Below the pieces are notes generated by a model. That model saw nothing but the letters and a program-made list of their open reading frames with translations. It was not told the origin of the DNA and searched no databases. A program made the translations under genes and the position numbers. DNA of 64,000 nt from an uncultured SAR86 cluster bacterium (GTDB lineage: Bacteria; Pseudomonadota; Gammaproteobacteria; Magnimaribacterales; AG-339-G14): contig CACAWS010000005.1 of NCBI GenBank assembly GCA_902536295.1, positions 1 through 64,000 on the forward strand, in the 5' to 3' direction. Below are positions 43,130-51,455 of this stretch, piece by piece. The first letter of the stretch is position 1. Each line of letters opens with the position of its first letter.

Positions 43130-45232
43130 TCAGTTCTCACTAATTTCTTGCAATAAGACTGTGCGTCTTTCCTCAATAAATCTTCTTATTGATGCTCTAG
43201 AAGGATCACAGAAACCTGCTTCATTACCCTCGATTTCTTCAGGATTGTATTGTTCATTACAGGAAATAGTAAGTCCTGTAGGATTGGATCCAGGGTCGGC
43301 CGCATCAGTTGTGATGATTGCTTGATGAAGTCTATTCTTTCTTTCTTGTAGTAAGGGCCCGATTATGGACCAATCAAAAAAACTATCCAGAATGCCTTGA
43401 ATCTCTTCGTATAAACGAGCCTTATTATTCTCGTCGCTGAAGACTAAATTCCATAGTATGGGCGGATCATTAGGATAAAATGGCTCTCCAGCCCAGTGTG
43501 GATGGTCTCCGGAAGGGAATGCACGAATTGCAATAGTATCTGCAAAAGTCCGAGGGTTAAAATAGCCATTGCAAACTTCTATTGTCGGATCTTCAGCGCA
43601 ATTTGGCGCTGGACGATCAATGTGGGTATAGTCCAAATCGTTGGGCATATAAATCCATTTTTCTGTTGGCTCGTTGTAATAAAGGTAATAATTATTTGCA
43701 ACACGAACATAATGATCAACTGCACCCACTACAATTTCTGCTGCCTGAGCTTTTATAAATCCTGGGATATCGAATTGCTCTCCTAACTGAGTTACAGAAG
43801 GGTTAGTCTGAACAAATTGAGCAAATTCTCTCAAAGCTTCTCTAGCTTCAGAAACTGATTTCTTTTTAGTCTTAAGGTCATAGACAGGCTTATAAGGAAG
43901 AAATTGTGAAATATTCCCTTCCGACCCTTCTTGATTGATTGGAGTATTTACATAATCCTGATTCAAATAGTTCGCAGTTCCTAACCATTCTTCTGCGCTT
44001 TCCGGATCGGATTTCTCAACGCCAATGACGCAGAAGTTTTCATTATAATAGATAACAGTATCTTCATAGGGATCACAGTTAGTGTCGACCACAGAAGATC
44101 CTGCCAAGTTACCAGGCGGTCCAACTTTAAAAAGGTAATCATTTTCATCGTAGTATCTTTTTAAAAAGGGTTTGTCTACCTGTTCTACCATTGTAAAGAC
44201 ACCCATGTTGTATGTTTGTGGAAGAGATTGACCATACAGTGTCTGCCCGGTTCCCGTCACAATCAATTCTACTTGAGCGTGAGTAGCTCTAGCTACTGGT
44301 AGTCCTATTCTGTTCATCAATTCATGAGTAAGCACCTCTCTTTGATAACTTGGATCATGTTTATTGTAACGAAATCTTAATTTTTCAACTCCCATGAAAA
44401 CTCTATCGTCTGCTTCGGGATAGTCAGGAATATTTTGACCAATAATCCCTAGACACGGCAGACCGGGACCAACTGAAGCAGGTACACCATTAATATCTAC
44501 GCAAGAGTAAACGCTTTCATCTTCGTCAAACTTTTCATCAAACTTAATTGCGAAGCTAAAGCGACGCGGTTTAGCAGGATTGCTATCATAATCAACTGGA
44601 TATCTTCGACTTGTATTGCCTTGCATCTTAAAACCAACATTTTCAACGGAAGCAATAACTCCTCCTTGATCGTCTAGATACTCAAAATCTGCCTGACGGT
44701 AGATTTCACTATGCGTCCAAGAAGTCCAGGAAAAAGCAGGACCGCTTGCATCATTTATACTGTAATTGGATCGTAAAGTATCGAGTTCTAAGGCTCGCCA
44801 TTCTTCTACACTCATTGTAAGTCGAATTTTATGTAGACGATCGAGAGCAAACAAAGGAATTGTCTCGTCATCTGAACAAATGATTTCGACATTTGTCACG
44901 TCTATATTATTTATAACTCCAGTCTCATTTGTAATTTCACAATCTTGTCGTGCAGGTTCTCTTTCAATTTCTATTTCATATTCGACACCTTCTTCGAGCA
45001 GTTGTGTAAAAGAAAAATTTCCATTTTGTGAAATCGTTAAGTTTTCAGATCCTAAAGATAGATTTAAGCTACGAATGTTATCCATTCCACTTACAGTTCC
45101 GTTTATTGAATAATTAGGCGAGGGTGAGGACGGAGACTCACTGCCACCTCCGCAACCATAGATAAATAATAAGATCGAAGAGCTTATTACAAAATATTTT
45201 TTTAGTGGTTTAATCAATTCAATTCTAAGCAT
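43130..45232 (-). CDS. CotH-kinase domain lipoprotein
   Basis: 700 residues. The signal (KKYFVISSSILLFIYGC) ends in a lipobox cysteine near residue 27, followed by a Gly/Ser/Pro linker and a small carboxypeptidase-regulatory-like beta domain (about 40-125). The CotH kinase region runs from about 130 to 690: LRFRYNKHDPSYQREVLTHE near 291 (EVLTHELMNRIGLPVARA), KPFLKRYYDENDYLFKV near 366, and the metal-binding MPNDLDYTHIDRP near 540. CotH proteins are atypical kinases that phosphorylate secreted proteins, best known in spore coats. The target here is unknown. It is single, higher in G+C than its neighbours, and convergent with the crotonase. Confidence 0.87.
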   Translation of the reverse strand: MLRIELIKPLKKYFVISSSILLFIYGCGGGSESPSSPSPNYSINGTVSGMDNIRSLNLSLGSENLTISQNGNFSFTQLLEEGVEYEIEIEREPARQDCEITNETGVINNIDVTNVEIICSDDETIPLFALDRLHKIRLTMSVEEWRALELDTLRSNYSINDASGPAFSWTSWTHSEIYRQADFEYLDDQGGVIASVENVGFKMQGNTSRRYPVDYDSNPAKPRRFSFAIKFDEKFDEDESVYSCVDINGVPASVGPGLPCLGIIGQNIPDYPEADDRVFMGVEKLRFRYNKHDPSYQREVLTHELMNRIGLPVARATHAQVELIVTGTGQTLYGQSLPQTYNMGVFTMVEQVDKPFLKRYYDENDYLFKVGPPGNLAGSSVVDTNCDPYEDTVIYYNENFCVIGVEKSDPESAEEWLGTANYLNQDYVNTPINQEGSEGNISQFLPYKPVYDLKTKKKSVSEAREALREFAQFVQTNPSVTQLGEQFDIPGFIKAQAAEIVVGAVDHYVRVANNYYLYYNEPTEKWIYMPNDLDYTHIDRPAPNCAEDPTIEVCNGYFNPRTFADTIAIRAFPSGDHPHWAGEPFYPNDPPILWNLVFSDENNKARLYEEIQGILDSFFDWSIIGPLLQERKNRLHQAIITTDAADPGSNPTGLTISCNEQYNPEEIEGNEAGFCDPSRASIRRFIEERRTVLLQEISEN

Positions 45233-45353
45233 TTACATTGATTTCAAAAACAAATTTTAAGAAAATTAAGCTATTAAAAGTTTATTTTAGTTTGTAAATT
45301 TAAAAAAAATTTTTTTTTTGATTATAATTGAGTAATTAATTATGGAGCATTTT

Positions 45354-45869
45354 ATGAAAAAAATATTTTTTATCTCAATAGCTTTCTTAGCTTTGTCCGT
45401 TCAAGCTGTAGAAACTAAGTTTGGCATTGGTTATATAAATAGTGATTTAAAGGTTGATTTATTACCCGATATTAGTACTGGTAGCCTAGAGCTTTCTTAT
45501 CTAGTCGGATACGATAATGGACTAGCGGCAGAGGTTGGCGTAGCTTTTGGAGTAGTGGATGACGACTTTTCTTTTGGAGCGGATACAGTAACTGTTGAGG
45601 CAAAAACGAGTTATTACCTAAGAGGAATATATAACTTTAATGATACTTTTTTTGTTAATGCAACATGGTTGGATACAGAAATTGGAGCAGAATGGACAGG
45701 TAACAATTTTGCTGCTTTAGAAGCAAAGGAAAGTGATTCTGATTTAGGTTATGGAATAGGAGCTAATATTGCTCTTCCAAATTCGGAAGCTGTTATAAGG
45801 ATCTCATATAACTCTTTTGACTTTGGCCCTGCTGATTTGGATCAAATCTCTATAAAATATTTATTTTGA
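45354..45869 (+). CDS. Outer-membrane beta-barrel protein, paralogue 1
   Basis: 171 residues from the ATG at 45354, preferred over an ATG 12 nt upstream because GGAG (45344-45347) lies 6 nt before it. A cleavable signal peptide (MKKIFFISIAFLALSVQA) precedes alternating beta strands: FGIGYINSDLKV, LELSYLVGYDNGLAAEVGVA, KTSYYLRGIYNFNDTFFVNAT (TSYYLRGIYNF) and a C-terminal aromatic ISIKYLF, the signature recognised by the BAM complex. The size fits an eight-stranded OmpA/OmpX-like barrel. Function unknown. TATAAT lies at 45323-45328. A close paralogue follows after 26 nt. Confidence 0.82.
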   Translation: MKKIFFISIAFLALSVQAVETKFGIGYINSDLKVDLLPDISTGSLELSYLVGYDNGLAAEVGVAFGVVDDDFSFGADTVTVEAKTSYYLRGIYNFNDTFFVNATWLDTEIGAEWTGNNFAALEAKESDSDLGYGIGANIALPNSEAVIRISYNSFDFGPADLDQISIKYLF

Positions 45870-45895
45870 TTTCTTAATAAAACCGAAAGCGTTAT

Positions 45896-46432
45896 ATGAA
45901 AAAAATAATAATAATTGCTATTTTTTTTGTAGCCTCATCTGTTCATGCAGTTGAATCAAGATTTGGTGTAGGCTTCATTAATAGCGCTTTAGGTCTTCCT
46001 CCTGGAGTCAATTCTTGCACTAGTTGCATAGATCTTGGGAGTTTAGATTTTTCTTATCTAATCGAATACGATAGCGGACTTGCAGCGGAGGTAGGGATCA
46101 CTTATGGCGTAATGGAGGACGATTATGCAGAAGATCCAACAGACCGGGTAAATTTTAAAATAAAGACTGGATATTACCTAAGAGGAATTTACAATTTCAA
46201 TAAAACTTTTTTTATTAATGCAACCTGGTTGGATACAGAAATTGGAGGAGAGGGTTTAGGTGCCAATAATCAGCTCGTCACAAATTATGTAAGAGAAGGT
46301 AATTTAGGCTATGGAATTGGAGCTAATATTGCTCTCCCAAATTCGGAAGCAGCTGTTAGAATCTCATATGAAATTTTTGATTTTGCGCCAGGAATTGATA
46401 TCGACCAAATTTCAATAAAATATTTATTTTAA
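45896..46432 (+). CDS. Outer-membrane beta-barrel protein, paralogue 2
   Basis: 178 residues, clearly a duplicate of the preceding gene: both share AAEVG, YYLRGIYNFN, INATWLDTEIGxE, GYGIGANIALPNSEA and a DQISIKYLF end. Signal peptide MKKIIIIAIFFVASSVHA. Unlike paralogue 1 it has a cysteine pair (NSCTSCIDLG near residue 41) in the first loop, and a longer loop around residue 120. The pair is probably co-transcribed. Function unknown. It is followed by a 132-nt gap with no clear signal. Confidence 0.82.
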   Translation: MKKIIIIAIFFVASSVHAVESRFGVGFINSALGLPPGVNSCTSCIDLGSLDFSYLIEYDSGLAAEVGITYGVMEDDYAEDPTDRVNFKIKTGYYLRGIYNFNKTFFINATWLDTEIGGEGLGANNQLVTNYVREGNLGYGIGANIALPNSEAAVRISYEIFDFAPGIDIDQISIKYLF

Positions 46433-46564
46433 AACTCCCATCACATATTTAAGCTAGAGGCGCTAAGGTTTGTCTAAAGCTTTTTTTATTTCTTAAAATA
46501 ATTATTAAAAGGCAACGCTTTCATAACGAAAATTATATTTCAATTATTTTGATTTTATAAAAGG

Positions 46565-47179
46565 ATGATCAAATCACAAAATTCAATACCTGAGGGCAGA
46601 CTTCAAAGAGGTAGTAATATACCGGATAGGTATATTTCTAAATTTCGCCAAGTAATTTCAAGACATGGTTTGACCATGACTTTGATAGCAATTATTTGTC
46701 TTTTTTTGCCATCCATTCAATCTGCCTTACTGTCTTCATTGAATAATTTATTTAGAAATCCTTTAGTATATTTTTTTTGGAGTTTGGCGCTTATTACTTT
46801 TATTGTAATATTCCTGAAACTTACAAATAGAAAAATTGATCTTCGTCAGTTATTTTGGATTGGGTATCTTTTTACGATTTCTATCATTGAAGAAATTGCA
46901 TTCAGACTTTCTTTACCGCTTTTAATAACCTCTGATGTTACTGGTATCAGTTTTTTTTGGATTGGAGCTCTGATGAGTAACCTTTTTTTTGCAACGATCC
47001 ACTATTTTACTTTACGTTGGAAACTTAATGCCTGTATTTTTACTTTTCTTGGAGGTATGGGTTTTAGCAGAATGTTAGAAACAACTGGAGATTTGACTGC
47101 AGTGATTCTTTTACATTGGGCAATAACATTTTTGAATACGCCTTCTGCACCGAAATATCTAGAAAACAAGTTTTCATGA
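46565..47179 (+). CDS. CPBP (CAAX/Rce1-like) intramembrane metalloprotease
   Basis: 204 residues with about five membrane helices. The three catalytic motifs of the family are visible: EExxxR as IIEEIAFRLS near residue 107, FxxxH as FFATIHYF near 143, and HxxxN as LLHWAITFLN near 181. Such enzymes cleave membrane-embedded substrates, and in bacteria they are often tied to bacteriocin immunity or protein maturation. The target is not indicated by the neighbours. Its end overlaps the convergent POT transporter by 6 nt. Confidence 0.83.
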   Translation: MIKSQNSIPEGRLQRGSNIPDRYISKFRQVISRHGLTMTLIAIICLFLPSIQSALLSSLNNLFRNPLVYFFWSLALITFIVIFLKLTNRKIDLRQLFWIGYLFTISIIEEIAFRLSLPLLITSDVTGISFFWIGALMSNLFFATIHYFTLRWKLNACIFTFLGGMGFSRMLETTGDLTAVILLHWAITFLNTPSAPKYLENKFS

Positions 47180-48661
47180 TTTATATAATTTACCTTTGAT
47201 ATAGAAAGAGAGAACTATCAAGACTGCTGCCAAGATCAAATAGTAATAGATCAATTTAGAAAATATTGGGGTCATGCTGTTCAAACCGGATTCAGTTGCT
47301 TCTCCGCCAAATAGTCCTGCAAGCACTCCTCCAAGAGAGGAAGCTAAAAACCATAAACCCATCATTTGTCCAAGATATTTCTTTGGAGAGTATCTCGAGA
47401 AAGCAGATAGTCCAACTGGAGATAAGGCTAATTCACCAAAGGTATGCAATAAATAGGTTAATAGTAACCACTGAACACTTACAGGTGCTTCAATCATGGC
47501 ATATTGCACTGCAAAGAGCATCACTATAAAGCCGAGCCCCATGAAAATTAAACCAATTGCAAACTTAATGGGAGTATTAGGATTTAAATTTCTTTTCCCT
47601 AAAAAGACCCAAAGATAAGCAAAGAACGGAGCAAACATTACTACAAAAAGTGGGTTCAAAAATTGTGTCCAGCTAACCGGTGCCTGAAAGGAGCCAAAAG
47701 TAAGGTTTACATAATCTCTTGTAAAGATTGATAACGAGCCAGCAGACTGGTCAAAACCAGACCAGAAAGCTGCAGCACCAATAAATAAAAGTAAAAGCAT
47801 TAAGACATTTTTCTTTTCAAAGCTTGTAAGTCCCGCGAAGAAAAACAAATAACTAAAATAAATAAATGAAATGACAACTAAAAAGTCACGAAATCGTTCT
47901 GCAAAAAATATCGGGTCAATACTCCAAAGCCCAAGAATTCCCGAGATTACTAATATTGCAAAAAATAAGATGGTGACGATGGTCCAAAGTCTCAAAGTGC
48001 TTCTTCGCTCTTTTGTCATACCAATTGGATTTAAGCCAGCAGCTCCAAGCTGACTTCTAAAATAAATAAATTGAATGACACCAAAAAGCATGCCAACACC
48101 TGCTGCGCCAAAGCCCCAGTGCCAACCGATACGCTCACCTAAATAGCCGCAGATCGCAAAACCTAGCATGCTACCAATATTGATCGACATGTAAAAAATG
48201 GTAAAACCAGAATCTCTGCGTTCGTCTTGATCTTTATAAAGTTGACCTACTATAGATGAGATGTTGGGTTTTAGAAGCCCAGTACCAATGGCAACAAAAG
48301 CTAATCCTAAGATAAAGGTCTGTTCCAAAGGTATAGCCAAAGTGAAGTGACCCAGCATGATAATTAGCGCACCGTATAGCACAGCTTTTTGATAACCCAA
48401 TAAATTATCTGCTAACCAGCCACCGGGTAAAGCCAAGAAATAAACCATTCCAGCGTAAATTCCATAAATTGCGTTTGCTTCAACATTCGACCAACCCAAG
48501 CCTGGATTTCCTACCACACCTATTGTCATGTAAAGAACTAACAGACCACGCATACCGTAGTAAGACATTCGCTCCCAAAGCTCAGTAAAAAATAAAGTTC
48601 TCAAACCTATCGGATGGCCAAAAAAATTATTTTTAGAAATTTCTGAGTCTTTATCCAACAT
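47174..48661 (-). CDS. POT/PTR2-family proton-dependent oligopeptide transporter
   Basis: 495 residues with 12-14 predicted membrane helices. The N-terminal FFTELWERMSYYGMRGLLV near residue 27 (TELWERMSYYGMR) contains the ExxER proton-coupling motif, and GGWLADNLLGYQKA near 76 plus TIFYMSINIGSMLG near 149 are PTR2 signatures; LLHTFGELALSPVGLSAFS near 401 (GELALSPVGLS) is also typical. It imports di- and tripeptides with protons across the inner membrane. Single minus-strand gene between the CPBP protease and the crotonase. Confidence 0.95.
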   Translation of the reverse strand: MLDKDSEISKNNFFGHPIGLRTLFFTELWERMSYYGMRGLLVLYMTIGVVGNPGLGWSNVEANAIYGIYAGMVYFLALPGGWLADNLLGYQKAVLYGALIIMLGHFTLAIPLEQTFILGLAFVAIGTGLLKPNISSIVGQLYKDQDERRDSGFTIFYMSINIGSMLGFAICGYLGERIGWHWGFGAAGVGMLFGVIQFIYFRSQLGAAGLNPIGMTKERRSTLRLWTIVTILFFAILVISGILGLWSIDPIFFAERFRDFLVVISFIYFSYLFFFAGLTSFEKKNVLMLLLLFIGAAAFWSGFDQSAGSLSIFTRDYVNLTFGSFQAPVSWTQFLNPLFVVMFAPFFAYLWVFLGKRNLNPNTPIKFAIGLIFMGLGFIVMLFAVQYAMIEAPVSVQWLLLTYLLHTFGELALSPVGLSAFSRYSPKKYLGQMMGLWFLASSLGGVLAGLFGGEATESGLNSMTPIFSKLIYYYLILAAVLIVLSFYIKGKLYKS

Positions 48662-48687
48662 AAGAAAATTAGAAATAACTCTAAAAA

Positions 48688-49416
48688 CTAAACATCAAAT
48701 TCTTTAGAATTTTTTAACATGTGGGCGGGCCCATGGTTAAGATTAATGGCTGCATTTTCACCGTATAACATCTCCTTGTGAGCGCCAAAGTTTTTTCGAT
48801 CTTGAGCTAAAGGAGCTAATTCTAAAGCTTTATCCATTGCCATTGAATATAATTCTTCAACTGGTCCAACTGACTGAATTATCCCTGCATCAAGAGCCGC
48901 GGGACCCGTCCATCGTTTAGATAACTGTACTGTTTCGAAGAAAGAATTTGCAGGAATTTTATGGTGAAATAAAGCTAATTCTGGTCTTGGAATTTTCATG
49001 CCTAATTGTATCTCGTTGGCACAAATGAAACCTCTGTCTTCTCTCATGAATCTGACGTCATGAGATAGAGCCAACATAAATCCGGCTCCAAAAGCATGAC
49101 CATTAATTGCACATATGGTTGGAATTGGCAGGGTAATCATTCGGCCTAACAAATACATAAATTCTTTACCAAATACTTCTCTATCACCGGCTTCTGGATA
49201 TTTTTCTGGAGAGTTGACCCAATTTAAATCAAGACCATTAGAAAAAAATTTCGGATCCGTAGCGCATGTAATTAATGCTCCTGGACCGTCATCTTTTTCA
49301 ATATCATCTATAGCTTTAGAGAATTCTCTAACAAAAGACGTATTCCAACGGTTTTCACCAGCATCCATTGTTAAAGTATAAATAGAATCTTCCTTCTTAA
49401 GATCGATCATAGTCAT
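48688..49416 (-). CDS. Enoyl-CoA hydratase/isomerase family protein
   Basis: 242 residues from the ATG at 49416 (MTMIDLKKEDSIYTLTM). An ATG 24 codons upstream would add a stretch unlike the family, so the shorter form is chosen. TATAGT lies just upstream. Crotonase features: FFSNGLDLNWV near residue 60 (first oxyanion loop) and CAINGHAFGAGFMLALSHDVRFM near 100 (INGHAFGAGFMLAL). It resembles eukaryotic and bacterial delta3-delta2-enoyl-CoA isomerase-like (ECI/PEC) members. The precise substrate is unknown. It is only distantly similar to the crotonase at 42.3 kb. Confidence 0.88.
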   Translation of the reverse strand: MTMIDLKKEDSIYTLTMDAGENRWNTSFVREFSKAIDDIEKDDGPGALITCATDPKFFSNGLDLNWVNSPEKYPEAGDREVFGKEFMYLLGRMITLPIPTICAINGHAFGAGFMLALSHDVRFMREDRGFICANEIQLGMKIPRPELALFHHKIPANSFFETVQLSKRWTGPAALDAGIIQSVGPVEELYSMAMDKALELAPLAQDRKNFGAHKEMLYGENAAINLNHGPAHMLKNSKEFDV

Positions 49417-49506
49417 TAATATTAAACTTAGATTACTATACACAAAAAAATATTTTAATGGGTAGCTGAATGTTTTAAGATGAACCATGTGAATGAGGAT
49501 TTTTAA

Positions 49507-50499
49507 TTGTTACTGAATGAAGAAATAAAACTTGATTATTCAGATGTTCTCATAAGACCAAAAAGGTCAACTATGAGCTCTAGAGGTGAGGTCAAACTCG
49601 AGAGAACACATCGATTTCTTTGGAGTAAAAAAAAATGGACAGGTATCCCAATCATGTCGGCAAATATGGATACTGTTGGAACTCCCGCCATGCATAAAGT
49701 TTTATCAAAATATAAGTTAATTACTTGTCCAGCTAGGCATTATCTCAAGAAAAATACCAATAAATTTATTAAAGGAGAAACTAACATTTGTTGGTTCGGA
49801 GGCATTGAGGATATTGCAAATCTTGCTAAAACCTCGACTGGATTTATTGGTTTAGATGTAGCGAATGGTTATACAATTCGTTTTGTTGATGCGGTAAAAA
49901 AATTAAGAGATAAATGCCCCGACGCCACAATTGCTGCAGGCAATGTTGTAACCGCTGATATGACTCAAGAACTTATCTTAGCCGGTGCAGATATTGTAAA
50001 GGTGGGTATTGGCCCAGGATCGGTTTGTACGACCAGAATAAAAACTGGCATTGGATACCCGCAACTCAGTGCGGTTATAGAGTGTGCTGATGCTGCCCAT
50101 GGACTTGGTGCTCACATCATTGCGGACGGTGGTTGCGTTAATTCTGGAGACATTGTCAAAGCATTTGCAGGTGGTGCCGATTTTGTAATGATCGGTGGCA
50201 TGCTTGCAGGTCATGATGAATGTGAGGGCGAGGTAGAAAACGGAGTTATGAAATTTTATGGAATGGCTTCAGAATCTGCGATGGATAAACACAACAATCA
50301 TAATGATTATAGAGGGGCAGAGGGCAAAACCGTGGAAGTAACTTATCGTGGCAAAGCCGACGACACCATAAAAGACATTTTAAGCGGCATTCGTTCAGCT
50401 TGTACTTATGTTGGAGCCAACCGTCTCAAAACTCTTTCAAAATGTACCACCTTTGTTAGAGTGAATAATACGCATAACACTATTTACGGAAACGAGTAA
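49507..50499 (+). CDS. guaC: GMP reductase
   Basis: 330 residues; it lacks CBS domains, unlike guaB. It starts at TTG (49507) with GAGG 7 nt upstream. KLDYSDVLIRPKRSTMSSR near residue 8 (DYSDVLIRPKRS), PIMSANMDTVGT near 48, GIGPGSVCTTRIKTGIGYPQ near 168 (GSVCTTRIKTG, with the catalytic cysteine), and the GMP-reductase-type flap ESAMDKHNNH near 257 distinguish it from IMP dehydrogenase. It converts GMP to IMP with NADPH, the salvage counterpart of guaBA in this window. It precedes the PAP2 gene by 29 nt. Confidence 0.95.
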   Translation: MLLNEEIKLDYSDVLIRPKRSTMSSRGEVKLERTHRFLWSKKKWTGIPIMSANMDTVGTPAMHKVLSKYKLITCPARHYLKKNTNKFIKGETNICWFGGIEDIANLAKTSTGFIGLDVANGYTIRFVDAVKKLRDKCPDATIAAGNVVTADMTQELILAGADIVKVGIGPGSVCTTRIKTGIGYPQLSAVIECADAAHGLGAHIIADGGCVNSGDIVKAFAGGADFVMIGGMLAGHDECEGEVENGVMKFYGMASESAMDKHNNHNDYRGAEGKTVEVTYRGKADDTIKDILSGIRSACTYVGANRLKTLSKCTTFVRVNNTHNTIYGNE

Positions 50500-50528
50500 G
50501 TAATCTTAGAATATTTATAAGAGGTGAT

Positions 50529-51386
50529 ATGTCATTTTGGAATGATTTAAGTTGGGTTGAATCTATCAGGGCCCCATATTTATCCTTTTTCTTTGAAACA
50601 ATAACTTTGATGGGATATCCCACCTTTTTAATTTTATTTATTTCTTTTGGTTATTTTTTCTGGTCACCATCTAGATTTTCCCGAGTTGCATTAATACTTT
50701 TCATTTCTGCAATGATAAATAGTTTTTTGAAAGATTTATTTCAAGATCCCAGACCGCCCGAAGAGTTAATGTTAGATGCCCAAATTGGATTATCTTATGG
50801 ATGGCCAAGTGGACATACTCAAATTGCCGTAACTCTATGGGGCTTTCTTGCATATGAATTAAAAGATAAATGGTTTAGCATTTTCGCAAGCCTTTTAATT
50901 TTTTTAATTGCATTCAGCAGGTTGTATTTAGGAGTGCATGATATTGGAGATGTTTTTGCGGGATTGGTAATTGGTTTAATTATATTAGGTACCTGGCACG
51001 CGGCATTGGAATTAAATTTAGATCAAAACCTATCCTATAGAAATTCATTTTTACTTTTATTAGGATTTCAAGCTATCGTTTATCTTACGTACCCATCTCA
51101 TCAAGATCACGAGCTGAGTATTTGGCTATTGGGAGTGATGACTGGTTGGTTATTAGGTTCTTCTCAAATCGAACTCCAGCTAAATAAAGTAAGCAGGTTT
51201 TTCGTTTCTAGCTTTAGTGTTTTTATAGTTTTTCTTAGTATGATTTTCATTTCTCGATTGGAAGACAGTATTAATCTTGAAGGGCTGCTAGGTATTAGTT
51301 TTAGTTACGCCTTGGGCATCAGTTTTTCTCTAATAGTGACTTGGATTATCCCTCGCATTTGGAGATTACTTAACTTAGCTTCCTAA
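50529..51386 (+). CDS. PAP2-family phosphatase
   Basis: 285 residues with seven to eight predicted membrane helices. The three phosphatase motifs are complete: KDLFQDPRP near residue 60 (KxxxxxxRP), PSGHTQ near 92 (PSGH), and SRLYLGVHDIGD near 136 (SRxxxxxHxxxD). It should dephosphorylate a lipid phosphate such as undecaprenyl diphosphate or phosphatidic acid on the periplasmic side. The ribosome site AGAGGTGAT is strong. The last helices beyond residue 180 are an extension of the core domain. Confidence 0.9.
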   Translation: MSFWNDLSWVESIRAPYLSFFFETITLMGYPTFLILFISFGYFFWSPSRFSRVALILFISAMINSFLKDLFQDPRPPEELMLDAQIGLSYGWPSGHTQIAVTLWGFLAYELKDKWFSIFASLLIFLIAFSRLYLGVHDIGDVFAGLVIGLIILGTWHAALELNLDQNLSYRNSFLLLLGFQAIVYLTYPSHQDHELSIWLLGVMTGWLLGSSQIELQLNKVSRFFVSSFSVFIVFLSMIFISRLEDSINLEGLLGISFSYALGISFSLIVTWIIPRIWRLLNLAS

Positions 51387-51417
51387 GAATAAGCAAAGAA
51401 AAAACAGTTTCTATTAG

Positions 51418-51446
51418 TTGAGAATCATTATCATTTAGACTATATT
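51418..51446 (+). promoter_or_regulatory. Promoter of the ferric-iron ABC transporter operon
   Basis: TTGAGA (51418-51423), 17-nt spacer, TATATT (51441-51446). Transcription would begin near 51453, about 3 nt before the ATG at 51456. A Fur-type site covers the -35 box and most of the spacer. Confidence 0.6.
51419..51433. promoter_or_regulatory. Fur box
   Basis: TGAGAATCATTATCA matches the palindromic Fur 7-1-7 consensus TGATAATnATTATCA with one mismatch (G for T at the fourth base). It overlaps the -35 region of the iron-transporter promoter, the classic arrangement for iron-dependent repression. Confidence 0.75.
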
Positions 51447-51455
51447 TTTGGCCTT

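Noticed and set aside
46433-46564. Possible terminator (AAGCT...AGCTTTTTTT) after the second barrel gene.
   Set aside because: Only a 5-bp stem with a loop of about 25 nt; too weak to call.
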